DNA of 51,039 nt from JBFMAP01 sp964632135 (GCA_964632135.1 CAZWEI010000003.1:1-51039), one strand, 5' to 3'. Shown: positions 33,511 to 41,738, numbered from the stretch's first letter. Notes: generated by a model from the letters alone, not told the origin. Program-made: numbers and translations.

Positions 33511-35701
33511 CGGCGGGTTCAGACCTTATCACGCGTATATTTAGCTTTTCATGGTTATATAGTTTCTCTATGCGGGACAGAAAATCCAGCACATTCTCGG
33601 CCGTCTCTCGCCGGTAGGACTCTTTCGTGTAGCCCACGCCGCCTCCTGGTTTTTCCGAGAGCGGGTAGAGGAAGAGCTCGTTGTCGCTCGTGAACAATCT
33701 GTTTATTATAACTGGTTTTATCTTGCCTTCAATAATTAACTGGTTGAATTTCTCACTTTTGAAAAATATCTCGCGGTCCTTGAGCATGTCTAAGACGGCG
33801 TTTTCATTGAACGCGTATCCCTTACCCAGAAAATCATGGTTGGATTCGAGTTCCTTCGGGGTTATCTTACCGGATTTTATTTTCATGTTTAACTCCTCGT
33901 TAGTAAATTTTACTTTTCCTTCTTTCACCAATCGCGCCATCTGCTCGCCCCGGGTTTCACCTGCCTGCCTGAACTGTATTTGCGGTTTCTCACATACCGC
34001 GATAACCTCTAACTCGTAGTTGTTTTTTCCATAAGTCTTACGCATAAAATCATCAACAAATTTATAATTGCCAACAATTGAGCTACCGCTTTTTGCCTCG
34101 TCTACGAGCATTATTTTTGGTTTCACGCCACGTGGCAGCGCTTCTACTACTGATTTCATGTATGTTTCCAACTGTTGCGCTTTCTGCGTCTCGCTGACCC
34201 CGGCTTTTCTGAAATAGTCTCCTGAAAATGGAGGCTCCTTGAAAACAGGAAGTTTGCCTGACTCGCGATCCAGCGATGTTATGAGATTGACTCCTTTCTT
34301 GAAGATTCGCGCGCCGCGCGCAGGAAACAGCACGACGTCGGGATTTTCCTGTGTTATGTCTTCTTTCAGTTCTTTGAAGACATCGAGATAACTTTGTTCG
34401 TTTTCGAGTCTCTTTTGCACCGCGACATCCATTTTTGCCTCGGGTTTTTCCAGCGCGCGCACCTTCTTTGAGCCAAAAACGAATCCCACGCCTATAAACA
34501 CGCCGTTTGAGATGAAGTTTTCCACGTCGCTTCTAGTCCACCCGGTCTTTTCAGCGTCCACGACTATCTTCACCTCGTTTACTGTTCCGCTTGCGATTAG
34601 GTATCCGCCTGAGAGCCTCCCTGCGATGCCAAGCGTGCCGCCAAGTTTAGCTGCAGGTACAACCGCCATTGCAACTCCGCCTATGCTCTCTTTCGTGGGT
34701 TTTCCGTGAATCACGACGTCCGTCGCGACTATTCCCGCGCCCTTTCCCGTAAAGTACGCGCTCGCGACTGTTGCAACATATGGTGATGCGAGCCCGAAAC
34801 TTCCGTACATCGCGAGCGCGCTCGCACCCAGCACTGCTATATCGGTTATCCACGGGTGATCCTTCAGCAGATAGTCCAGCGCATTGCGCGCGAATTCGTG
34901 CTGCTTCCGTCTCTCGTCTATTTTATAATCGTTCAGCGCCTGCGCGTACTGTTTCTCGAAATATCCATTCGCCTTCTCATCAAGCTCGAGTGCGCGCTTC
35001 AGCGGTGCGCGCGCGCCTTCGAGGTCTCCCTTATCAAGAAGTTTGTAAGCATTCGCAAGCATCTCGCTGGCCGCACGCTCACGTTTCGCGAATTCTGCAA
35101 CCGCATCGTCTGAAAAAAGCTTTTTGGTTTTCTGGGCTCCGTTTTCATCAAAAACAGGCTTTCCCTTTTCATCGGTGACAGGCACCCGCATCTCATCCAT
35201 GTTTTGTATAACGCGCCCGTATGCGTTTATGGCTGCGCCGACGTATTCCTTTGTTCGTCTGAGCGTTTCGCGCCGTTCCTCTTCGCTGCCCTGCGGCAGA
35301 AGTGGCTCAATGAAATACGGGTTCAAAATTTTATCGCGCCAAACAACGCCGAGGGCGAACTCATAAAGTTTATCAGCAGCGAGGACGGAATTCCCGACAA
35401 GCGCTATGAGTTGTTCCTTTTCTTTCACTGACTGCGCGCCGTCCAGTTTTCTCTCTATTTTCGAGAGTTCCCTGTCGGCTTCGCACACGGACTCGAATTT
35501 TGAGAAAAGCTGTTTTAGTTCATTTTCCTTTCCGGACGCGGACTTGAGCGCGTTGATTTTCATCTCCAGCTCGGCGCGTATGTTTTCAACTGTTCTGTGC
35601 CTCTGCTCGACGAACTCGCGTGCGCGCGCTACATCAACAAACACTATCTCTCGCGCGCCCTTTTCCCCCCTGCCGCGCTCGCCGAATATCCCGTTGGCCA
35701 T
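33497..35701 (-). CDS. Multi-domain protein with C-terminal phosphoribosyltransferase-like domain
   Basis: 734 residues. Domains in order: helical/coiled-coil and possible TPR region (1-275, e.g. GDLEGARAPLKRALELDE); Ala/Gly-rich hydrophobic segment (about 287-405, ITDIAVLGASALAMYGSF ... LAGRL-like) that could insert in or lie on a membrane; linker; PRTase-like domain (about 440-600) with VVLFPARGARIF and KIMLVDEAKSGSSIVGNYK; then two repeat units (ELNMKIKSGKIT and KFNQLIIEGKIK). No signal peptide. Long helical front, hydrophobic middle and an enzymatic tail followed by a spare tail gene is the layout of polymorphic toxins. That analogy is inference; no immunity gene is evident. The middle is GC-rich but the PRTase part is A/T-rich, which suggests domain acquisition. 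Confidence 0.6.
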   Translation of the reverse strand: MANGIFGERGRGEKGAREIVFVDVARAREFVEQRHRTVENIRAELEMKINALKSASGKENELKQLFSKFESVCEADRELSKIERKLDGAQSVKEKEQLIALVGNSVLAADKLYEFALGVVWRDKILNPYFIEPLLPQGSEEERRETLRRTKEYVGAAINAYGRVIQNMDEMRVPVTDEKGKPVFDENGAQKTKKLFSDDAVAEFAKRERAASEMLANAYKLLDKGDLEGARAPLKRALELDEKANGYFEKQYAQALNDYKIDERRKQHEFARNALDYLLKDHPWITDIAVLGASALAMYGSFGLASPYVATVASAYFTGKGAGIVATDVVIHGKPTKESIGGVAMAVVPAAKLGGTLGIAGRLSGGYLIASGTVNEVKIVVDAEKTGWTRSDVENFISNGVFIGVGFVFGSKKVRALEKPEAKMDVAVQKRLENEQSYLDVFKELKEDITQENPDVVLFPARGARIFKKGVNLITSLDRESGKLPVFKEPPFSGDYFRKAGVSETQKAQQLETYMKSVVEALPRGVKPKIMLVDEAKSGSSIVGNYKFVDDFMRKTYGKNNYELEVIAVCEKPQIQFRQAGETRGEQMARLVKEGKVKFTNEELNMKIKSGKITPKELESNHDFLGKGYAFNENAVLDMLKDREIFFKSEKFNQLIIEGKIKPVIINRLFTSDNELFLYPLSEKPGGGVGYTKESYRRETAENVLDFLSRIEKLYNHEKLNIRVIRSEPADVLR

Positions 35702-35749
35702 ACGTTAATTTACTCAAAAGAAGAATAAAAAGGCTCCTATAAATCACGA

Positions 35750-36646
35750 TCACAGCGACCTGAACCACTCAGTAAGCGAAACCCTGTGCGTTGTTGTTTC
35801 TTTGCCGATTTTCAAAATTCCCTTTTGCTCAAGCCTGTCAAGCGAGAGCGCGAGACTCGATTTCGCGATTCCGCTTTTCCTCTCGAGCTCGCTCCTCCTC
35901 ATCTCCCCGCCCGCGTTTGCTATCTCCTCGACCACTTTCACGTCGTTCTCATTGAGCGCCTTGAGCACGTTGCGCATTCCCTCGGTGATGCAGAATTCCG
36001 CGTCCGCGCCCTTTTTCTGCTCAGTTTTAAATCGTGGGTAAACCCAGACCGCGAGCGCGATGACTGCGAGCACAGCGACGACCGCGAGCGCGAACAGGCC
36101 GACCGAATTCCAATCAAATCCAGGCGCAGGGGGATTTGTCTGCGTCTGCTGCGTTTCCTGCGCGAACTCGTATTCGAGGCTCACGCCTCTCAATCCGGCG
36201 CCTGAAGCCCACGCGACAACGAGCGAATCCTCCTCGCTCATGACTATTCCGTCCGTGGGCTCGACTTTCGAGATGGAAACTGATTTCGGGAGCGCGACTG
36301 AGACATATGCGTTCGTCAGGTTTTCTGGCAGAGAGAGCGGGAGGCCCCACGTCTTCCCTGTTTTCTGCGTGAGCGCGTTCGTCCTGTATGAAACTGTAGC
36401 CATCCTGTCCCCGGTTAGCGAGAGCGTGATTGAGTTGCCTGATTTCGTGTAGAGCGCGCCCTTGACATATGGCGAGGTCACGTCAGATGGAAATTTAATT
36501 TCGAGTGTTCCCTCGCCACTGAAAGTCGCGAGAACGAACACATTTCCATTTTGACTCACAATCACTTCGTAGTTCGCGCCCACGCCTGCGGAGTGCGCTA
36601 GAGATAAAAAAAGAAATAGAAAGACTGCCGAACACACGGGTCTCAT
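35750..36646 (-). CDS. Membrane-anchored winged-helix regulator (DUF7345/DUF7343-like)
   Basis: 298 residues from the ATG at 36646, which gives a clean signal peptide (MRPVCSAVFLFLFLSLAHSA); a GTG at 36658 directly after the previous stop is the alternative. Exported beta-rich domain (about 25-165), one membrane helix (LFALAVVAVLAVIALAVWV), then a cytoplasmic winged helix (MRRSELERKSGIAKSSLALSLDRLEQKGILKIG). Archaeal proteins of this plan are thought to pass a surface signal to a DNA-binding domain, but this is not proven. It follows the Kazal protein gene without a gap, so the likely signal is linked to that protein. Confidence 0.8.
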   Translation of the reverse strand: MRPVCSAVFLFLFLSLAHSAGVGANYEVIVSQNGNVFVLATFSGEGTLEIKFPSDVTSPYVKGALYTKSGNSITLSLTGDRMATVSYRTNALTQKTGKTWGLPLSLPENLTNAYVSVALPKSVSISKVEPTDGIVMSEEDSLVVAWASGAGLRGVSLEYEFAQETQQTQTNPPAPGFDWNSVGLFALAVVAVLAVIALAVWVYPRFKTEQKKGADAEFCITEGMRNVLKALNENDVKVVEEIANAGGEMRRSELERKSGIAKSSLALSLDRLEQKGILKIGKETTTHRVSLTEWFRSL

Positions 36647-36658
36647 TCGCACCAACAC

Positions 36659-39600
36659 CTATGAGACTATGTTCAGCAGCGTGTTATATATATTTATAGT
36701 GCCCTCGGGAGCCGCGCCCACGACATCGACGCTCAGATTGCCGACCTCCTTTGTTGCGCCGCCATCGTTTGCTATGAGCGCGCCCTTTATTTTTTCGCCC
36801 TGCTGCGCAGAGACCGCGTATCCCTTCCCGTCAATCACGACCCCTCCGCTCACGACCTCGGTTCCGCCCGACTCCATCGCGCCCATTATCTCGCCCGTGC
36901 TCTTCTGCTCCTCGAGCATCTCGCGTATCCTGTCCCTGTCAATCATCTTCCTGCGCACTATGTTGAGCGAGACTGCGCGCGCCTGCTCCCCATCGTCCTT
37001 CGCCTCCACGTTTGTTATCGCGCTTCTCCCGCTGTCAACGACGCTGACCGAAATCCCTTGCGTTTCTTTCAGCACGTCATCAACGTACGCATCCACCACG
37101 CGCCTCGCGTCATCGGAAACTTGCGTGTCGCTCGACTCAAGCGCCTCAGCAAGCCTTCTCTTCACAATAGTGTCGGTTTTCGTGAGCTCGTAGTTGAGTA
37201 TGCTTACGCGCGTTGTGGGATTTGCAACGTCCTCGCTGCTGAGCGCGCGCACAGGTCCGGAGTATTTCTCTGGGATGACTTCATTAACGGGGCATGCACA
37301 GGCGTCGCCTGCAACAAAACAACCGCTCGGACAAACTATTTCAATATGCTTTGAAGGCTCGATGTATTGTGCTGAACACATGCAAGTATTACTTCCTACA
37401 ACACGAGGACATCCTCCTTCGCATTGCGCAGGCGGTTTCTCGCATATGCACGCGTCACCTGAAGAGGACATGGCACAACGCTCATAACAGATTTTACGCG
37501 GTTCTAGTGTCTCATTCTCAAGCCATACTGCTATGTCGGCCCAGCTGTGAGCCAATGCGTAACCCGCATTCGCCAAGCAGACACGAATCTTTAGCTTGCC
37601 ACCATTTGGGGTGATCCAGCTGTAAGTTCCTTTTGATGGATAGAGGTAAGCAAGAGCTGCTTTTGCCTCTGATACCCCCCCGGGCTCTTTCTCATAGCTT
37701 AGAGGGAAGGTTTTTGTCAACGGCTCGAGAGAGGAAATGTCTTCGATCATCGCACTGCTCGCGTCGTATATTATAATTTCGGGTACTTGCTCGTTCTGCT
37801 CGCCGCTGATCACAACATCGGACAATTTGACTGCGTAGTATCCTGCGGTTATATTTTCATTTATGCGGATTCTTTTGCATTCATTTGTCCCGGGGGAGTA
37901 ATCAGAAAGCTCAATCACCGGGCAAACGCATTTATCACCTGAAGCAGAGCATCCTTCCCTGCATTTTGCCTCGGGCATTTTGCATATGCACGATGCCAAT
38001 CCGCCAGAGAATGACGCGTTGCATCCTGCTGGACATTTGATTTGAACTATTGGCGGCTCCGGGGTTGGCTGCGGCTTGACCTCGCACACGCACGTTGTCC
38101 CTGCCTGCCTGCATCCTTCGGGGCAGATTGTAATCGGCTCCGGCTTCTCGCCGTTCAACAGGCTGAACTCGCACCATTCGCGGTAGTACCAGTCGAAACT
38201 TCCGTCGTCCTGGCACTGCTCCTTCTTCCTATCAACGCATTTGAAATCCCAGTACCCTGTGTCCCCGCCAACCTCGAACACCTGTTCTCGTGACAGCGTG
38301 GTGTCGTACAGCGAATCGTCGGCGCACGTCCTGTGCTCCCTGTGGAGCGTGATTTTCGTGCTCGGCATCGATGGCGAGGGCTCGAACCCGCACCACTCGT
38401 AGTAATACGTGTCGAAAGTCCCGTCCGCGTAGCACTGCTCCTGTTTTCTGTCACGGCATTTGAAATTCCAATAACCCGTGTCCCCGCCAACCTCAAACAC
38501 CTGCTCTGTCTTGCAACTCTCTGGAAGAACAGGCGAGTCATCTGAGCAGTATTTGTGCGTTCTGTGGAGTATTGTTTTATTTTTCAATGGTTTTGTCTCC
38601 GAGACGTTCTCGCACCACTCGTAGTAATACCAGTCGAAACTGTCGTCATCGTAGCACTGCTCCTTCTTCCTATCAACGCACTTGAAATCCCAGTAGCCTG
38701 TGTTGCTCCCTACTTCGAACACCTGCTCCCTTGGCAGTGCCGGGTCGTACAGCGTATCGTTGGCGCAGTTTCTGTGCTCCCTGTGGAGAATTGTCTTCGT
38801 TATTGTGATTGGCTCTGGGATGTTCTCGCACCGTTCATCATAATACCAGTCAAAACTCCCGTCGTCATAGCACTGCTCCTGCTTCCTGTTCGCGCACTTG
38901 AAGTCCCAGTATCCTGTGTCGCCTCCGACCTCGAAGACCTGCTCTGTACTGCAGTCTTTTGAGTCCGTTGTTCTGAACTTTGAATCATCTGCGCATACCC
39001 TCTGCTCCCTGTGAAGCGTTATTTTTGTCCCTAGAATATTCTTTTGTCGCGGACATATGCAACCGGCATCAGAATATGTGCATCCTGGCTTGCACACTGG
39101 TTCCTCTTTGCACACGCAAACTGTGCCGCGCGCAACACAGTTCTCAGGACAGACCGGCGGTGGGGTTGGCACGCACTTGCAGATTGTACATCCATTTTCA
39201 TCCTTCTCGTATATCGGGGTTGAATCAGAAGGGCAACTGCATCTGACTAATGGACACGGGCTTCTGCACCTCCCCTCGTGTGCAATACTCACGCCCACAC
39301 AATGTGCCATGCACTTGTTTCCGTACGTGTTCCCATCGACCCCGCACACCGGCTCGTCGACATCCGGACAGGCGCACCCGCGCCTGCATTCGCTGCTGTA
39401 AGCGACGTCAACGCCCTTGCACCTCGCAGCGCACTCGTTCCCGTAGGTGTTTCCGTCTGTCCCGCACACCGGCGAGTAGACGGCAGGACACACGCAACTT
39501 TCAGGCGATTTCTCAACCCTTATCTTGAATGAAGCCCAGTTTAACGGGTTTATCACAATCGGTCGGATTTTTATGATTGGCTCTGGTGGGGTTTCGGTTA

Positions 39601-40423
39601 TCGGCTCAGGAGAAGTTTCTGTAACTGGATTAACGACAACCTCGGTAACCGCGCCTCCTGAGCCTCCTGATCCTGATGTAGACGTGGTTGTTCCGGTAGA
39701 AACGGTTCCGCCCCCGCCGCCCGCGCTGCCGCTGGTGGTTTGGACTGTGACTCCGGATGCAGTGCCAGAGTCAATGTTCGGCGCTACAACCGGCCCTGAT
39801 GGAAGCGGCTCAGGTGGCACGACAGGCTGCACTGGCGCATACGCGTAATATACCTCGCACGCCCTTATGCTGACCTTATCCCCGCTTGGGGAATCCCACG
39901 CGAGCGTCTCGCCCTCGAATATACTCGCGTCCTTGAGCAACGTTCCTCTTGAATCGTATATCTCAATCATAACATATTCTCTCGCAATCTGCGCGATTTC
40001 GTAACTAGAAGCACCCACTGCAACAGGTCCTTCACTGGTCACCTTGCTCAGTTTCACCAAACTCAGTTTCACCAAATAGCCATTCGCAGAAATAGTTCCT
40101 CCTTCATAAACTCGCTCGCAGCGCAGGTATTCTGGAGCAGACACTCCTGCCGCAGAGGTTGCTGCGCCTCCTGCTGCTATTCCTGCTGCTTCACCGCCTG
40201 CCGTCGGAGTTGTCGGCTGCGGAACATACAGAACCGCGCCCGCCGAGCCCCCACTTGTCGCGCTCGTGACAGCCATCGCGGTCTCGGTTGTGCCTCCTCC
40301 GTTCACCCAATTACTCGCAACAAGCGATATGATTTTTTGATTCAGGTCCTCGCTGCCTGCAGCGTACGAGAGCCCCGCGAGCAGAAGCGCGAGCAGCACG
40401 CACAACAGTTTGTTTCCTTTCAT
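36659..40423 (-). CDS. Secreted giant protein with Kazal domains and many cysteine repeats
   Basis: 1254 residues. Signal peptide (MKGNKLLCVLLALLLAGLSYA). Then: a beta-like domain (about 100-200); a Gly/Ser/Thr- and Pro-rich linker; two Kazal-type protease inhibitor domains (about 310-387) with CPAVYSPVCGTDGNTYGNEC and CPDVDEPVCGVDGNTYGNKC; a short antistasin-like unit (CSCPSDSTPIYEKDENGC); four cysteine repeats of 73-77 residues (about 465-760); eight CxxxC-x(5-11)-CxC units scattered through the protein, such as CPENCVARGTVCVC and CREGCSASGDKCVC; a second copy of the beta-like domain; and a cysteine-free C-terminal 200 residues. No C-terminal anchor is visible. Probably a cell-surface or released inhibitor or binding protein, needing disulphide formation. 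Start ATG at 40423 follows a ten-C tract and GGGGTTGGG (minus-strand reading). Confidence 0.88.
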   Translation of the reverse strand: MKGNKLLCVLLALLLAGLSYAAGSEDLNQKIISLVASNWVNGGGTTETAMAVTSATSGGSAGAVLYVPQPTTPTAGGEAAGIAAGGAATSAAGVSAPEYLRCERVYEGGTISANGYLVKLSLVKLSKVTSEGPVAVGASSYEIAQIAREYVMIEIYDSRGTLLKDASIFEGETLAWDSPSGDKVSIRACEVYYAYAPVQPVVPPEPLPSGPVVAPNIDSGTASGVTVQTTSGSAGGGGGTVSTGTTTSTSGSGGSGGAVTEVVVNPVTETSPEPITETPPEPIIKIRPIVINPLNWASFKIRVEKSPESCVCPAVYSPVCGTDGNTYGNECAARCKGVDVAYSSECRRGCACPDVDEPVCGVDGNTYGNKCMAHCVGVSIAHEGRCRSPCPLVRCSCPSDSTPIYEKDENGCTICKCVPTPPPVCPENCVARGTVCVCKEEPVCKPGCTYSDAGCICPRQKNILGTKITLHREQRVCADDSKFRTTDSKDCSTEQVFEVGGDTGYWDFKCANRKQEQCYDDGSFDWYYDERCENIPEPITITKTILHREHRNCANDTLYDPALPREQVFEVGSNTGYWDFKCVDRKKEQCYDDDSFDWYYYEWCENVSETKPLKNKTILHRTHKYCSDDSPVLPESCKTEQVFEVGGDTGYWNFKCRDRKQEQCYADGTFDTYYYEWCGFEPSPSMPSTKITLHREHRTCADDSLYDTTLSREQVFEVGGDTGYWDFKCVDRKKEQCQDDGSFDWYYREWCEFSLLNGEKPEPITICPEGCRQAGTTCVCEVKPQPTPEPPIVQIKCPAGCNASFSGGLASCICKMPEAKCREGCSASGDKCVCPVIELSDYSPGTNECKRIRINENITAGYYAVKLSDVVISGEQNEQVPEIIIYDASSAMIEDISSLEPLTKTFPLSYEKEPGGVSEAKAALAYLYPSKGTYSWITPNGGKLKIRVCLANAGYALAHSWADIAVWLENETLEPRKICYERCAMSSSGDACICEKPPAQCEGGCPRVVGSNTCMCSAQYIEPSKHIEIVCPSGCFVAGDACACPVNEVIPEKYSGPVRALSSEDVANPTTRVSILNYELTKTDTIVKRRLAEALESSDTQVSDDARRVVDAYVDDVLKETQGISVSVVDSGRSAITNVEAKDDGEQARAVSLNIVRRKMIDRDRIREMLEEQKSTGEIMGAMESGGTEVVSGGVVIDGKGYAVSAQQGEKIKGALIANDGGATKEVGNLSVDVVGAAPEGTINIYNTLLNIVS
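38150..39029 (-). repeat. Four tandem cysteine-domain repeats in the Kazal protein
   Basis: Units begin at about 39029, 38799, 38581 and 38358 (218-230 bp apart). Each encodes TKxxLHRxHRxCxxDS, then EQVFEVGGDTGYWDFKC, RKxEQCYDDGSFDWYYxEWC. Four cysteines are kept per unit. Units 1 and 3 have an extra cysteine pair-mate before EQVFEV (DCSTEQ, SCKTEQ). Confidence 0.9.
40047..40076 (-). repeat. Exact tandem 15-bp duplication in the Kazal protein
   Basis: CTCAGTTTCACCAAA occurs twice head to tail, encoding LVKLS-LVKLS. It is an in-frame duplication within the N-terminal beta-like domain. Confidence 0.8.
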
Positions 40424-40428
40424 CCCAA

Positions 40429-40438
40429 CCCCCCCCCC
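40429..40438 (-). repeat. Ten-base homopolymer in the leader of the Kazal gene
   Basis: Ten consecutive C (G on the coding strand) directly upstream of the start region of the Kazal protein gene. It overlaps the G-rich ribosome binding site, so changes in its length would change translation signals. Confidence 0.7.
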
Positions 40439-40451
40439 ATTTCACACTTTT

Positions 40452-40553
40452 TCAAACGCTGAAGAGCGCGAGCAGAAAGACCGCGAGTATCATCAGCAAC
40501 ACGCCAGCCACTTCCCAAATCGCACCCAGCGCGCCTTTCAGACTTTTCAACAT
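40452..40553 (-). CDS. 33-residue membrane peptide ahead of the Kazal gene
   Basis: Starts ATG at 40553 (MLKSLKGALGAIWEVAGV...), then one hydrophobic helix (VLLMILAVFLLALFSV). A GAAGTGG site lies four to five bases upstream of the ATG, and the TATA box at 40591-40599 fits a leader of about 16 nt. Positively charged N-terminus followed by a helix reads as a single-span inner-membrane peptide. It is separated from the Kazal gene by 28 bases, and the two should share a messenger. The longer open frame to 40679 crosses the promoter and is not used. Confidence 0.6.
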   Translation of the reverse strand: MLKSLKGALGAIWEVAGVLLMILAVFLLALFSV

Positions 40554-40582
40554 AATGCCACTTCTCACACACATCCTGAAAC

Positions 40583-40698
40583 ATGAACGGTATATATATG
40601 CTAACCTGAACGAGAATGAACGAAACTCGCGCTTTTCGAGGAGAAGACATGAACGGACATGAACAAGAATGAATAACACATGAACGAACGCATGAACG
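40583..40698. promoter_or_regulatory. Phased ATGAAC operator-like array
   Basis: ATGAAC(G) or close variants start at 40583, 40606 (CTGAACG), 40616, 40649, 40659, 40669 (ATGAAT), 40680 and 40692. The spacings are 23, 10, 33, 10, 10, 11 and 12, mostly multiples of one DNA turn. The array lies between the tandem Lrp regulator gene and the operon of the membrane peptide and Kazal protein, overlapping that operon's promoter. Confidence 0.6.
40591..40599 (-). promoter_or_regulatory. TATA box of the Kazal operon
   Basis: TATATATAT, centred at 40595, about 42 bases before the start of the 33-residue peptide. Expected transcript start is near 40569. One ATGAACG copy lies between the TATA box and that start, the others upstream. 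Confidence 0.6.
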
Positions 40699-40712
40699 CA
40701 CGCTGCCGCGAG

Positions 40713-41690
40713 CTAACTTTTTCTTTTAATTTTGAGCGGGTTGCAGTAGGTTGATTTCACCACTGAAAGCGTCTCGTAGTTTCTTATCAGGTCCCCGAAC
40801 CTGCTGCCGAGCTCGAGCATCGCGCCGTGGAGTTCCTCTGCGTTCGTGAAGTCGAAATCTACATCCATGTCCCACGCGCCGATCAACTGCACGAGGAAGA
40901 CGAGGTTCGGCAGGCTCTCGCAGTACCGCACGAACTTCTCCACCTTCTCCTCGCTAGCCCTCTGGAAAAGCAGCAGAACCTTGTAATGATACATTCCAAT
41001 TTTCGACCTGTCCGCGACCATCTGGTATCCTTTTATCACGCCCTCGCTCTCGAGCCGCTTCATCCTGTATCTTACTGCGTTGGGAGTCAGCCCCAGCTCG
41101 CCTGCGATTCTCGAACTCGGCGCGCGCGCATCCTCAGCGAGCATTCCAAGCAGTTTCATGTCAATCTCGTCAACCTCTGCAGGCTTGCTTCTCTTCGGCT
41201 TCTCGTACCTCCGCGCTCCGGTCTCGTAAACCCCGCCCTCGCCCGGGTAGAACTGCCAGCCCACGGAAATAATCACGCGTCTGTCCCTTATGTATTTCGA
41301 GAATCTGGCGTACATCCCGTTCAGGAAATCGTTTAGTTCGAACTCGTCCTTAACCACGAACCTGAAAACGAAGTTGTACTCGCCCTCGCACACAGCGAGC
41401 CAGGTCGCGCCTCTGCTGTTCTTCAGGTAGTTGAATATCTCCTGCTCCTTGCGCGCGCTCGCGCCCTCGAGTTTTATGTAAATCCTGAAGTTCCTGTACC
41501 CGAGTTTCGAGAAGTCGATTTCGGTTCGAAAATGCTGGATGACCCCTTTCTCGATGAGGTTCCTGAGGCGGTAATTCACGAGCTCCTCTGAAAGCCCTGC
41601 CGCCCTCCCCACAGAGGAGAGGCTCTGCCTGGCGTTTCCACTGAGCGCGCGCAGTATCCTTCTGTCTTTTACACCTAAGCCTTTGGACAA
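40713..41690 (-). CDS. Tandem Lrp/AsnC-family transcription regulator
   Basis: 325 residues, twice the usual Lrp length. Two complete units: winged helix at about 6-60 (ILRALSGNARQSLSSVGRAA) with a ligand-type domain to about 150, then winged helix at about 170-225 (LLGMLAEDARAPSSRIAGEL, LTPNAVRYRMKRLESEGVI) with a second effector domain. The fusion should give a dimer-like protein from one chain. Start is a TTG at 41690, with GAGG eight bases upstream. It is the first gene of a minus-strand run and sits beside the phased ATGAAC array, an obvious candidate target. Small ligand unknown; amino acids are usual for the family. Confidence 0.9.
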   Translation of the reverse strand: MSKGLGVKDRRILRALSGNARQSLSSVGRAAGLSEELVNYRLRNLIEKGVIQHFRTEIDFSKLGYRNFRIYIKLEGASARKEQEIFNYLKNSRGATWLAVCEGEYNFVFRFVVKDEFELNDFLNGMYARFSKYIRDRRVIISVGWQFYPGEGGVYETGARRYEKPKRSKPAEVDEIDMKLLGMLAEDARAPSSRIAGELGLTPNAVRYRMKRLESEGVIKGYQMVADRSKIGMYHYKVLLLFQRASEEKVEKFVRYCESLPNLVFLVQLIGAWDMDVDFDFTNAEELHGAMLELGSRFGDLIRNYETLSVVKSTYCNPLKIKRKS

Positions 41691-41724
41691 ACTGGTCGCC
41701 TCAGGGTCGCCTTACTGTGCTTTG

Positions 41725-41738
41725 GCGTTGTTAAACGC
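41725..41738. promoter_or_regulatory. Inverted repeat over the regulator's promoter
   Basis: GCGTT-N4-AACGC sits 35-48 bases upstream of the Lrp-type gene's start. Read on the minus strand its middle (TTTAACA) is the best TATA-like core there. It is a candidate autoregulatory site. Confidence 0.4.

Noticed and set aside
40452..40679. 75-residue version of the small membrane peptide
   Set aside because: The extra N-terminal part crosses the TATA box and the ATGAAC array. The ATG at 40553 has proper start signals.
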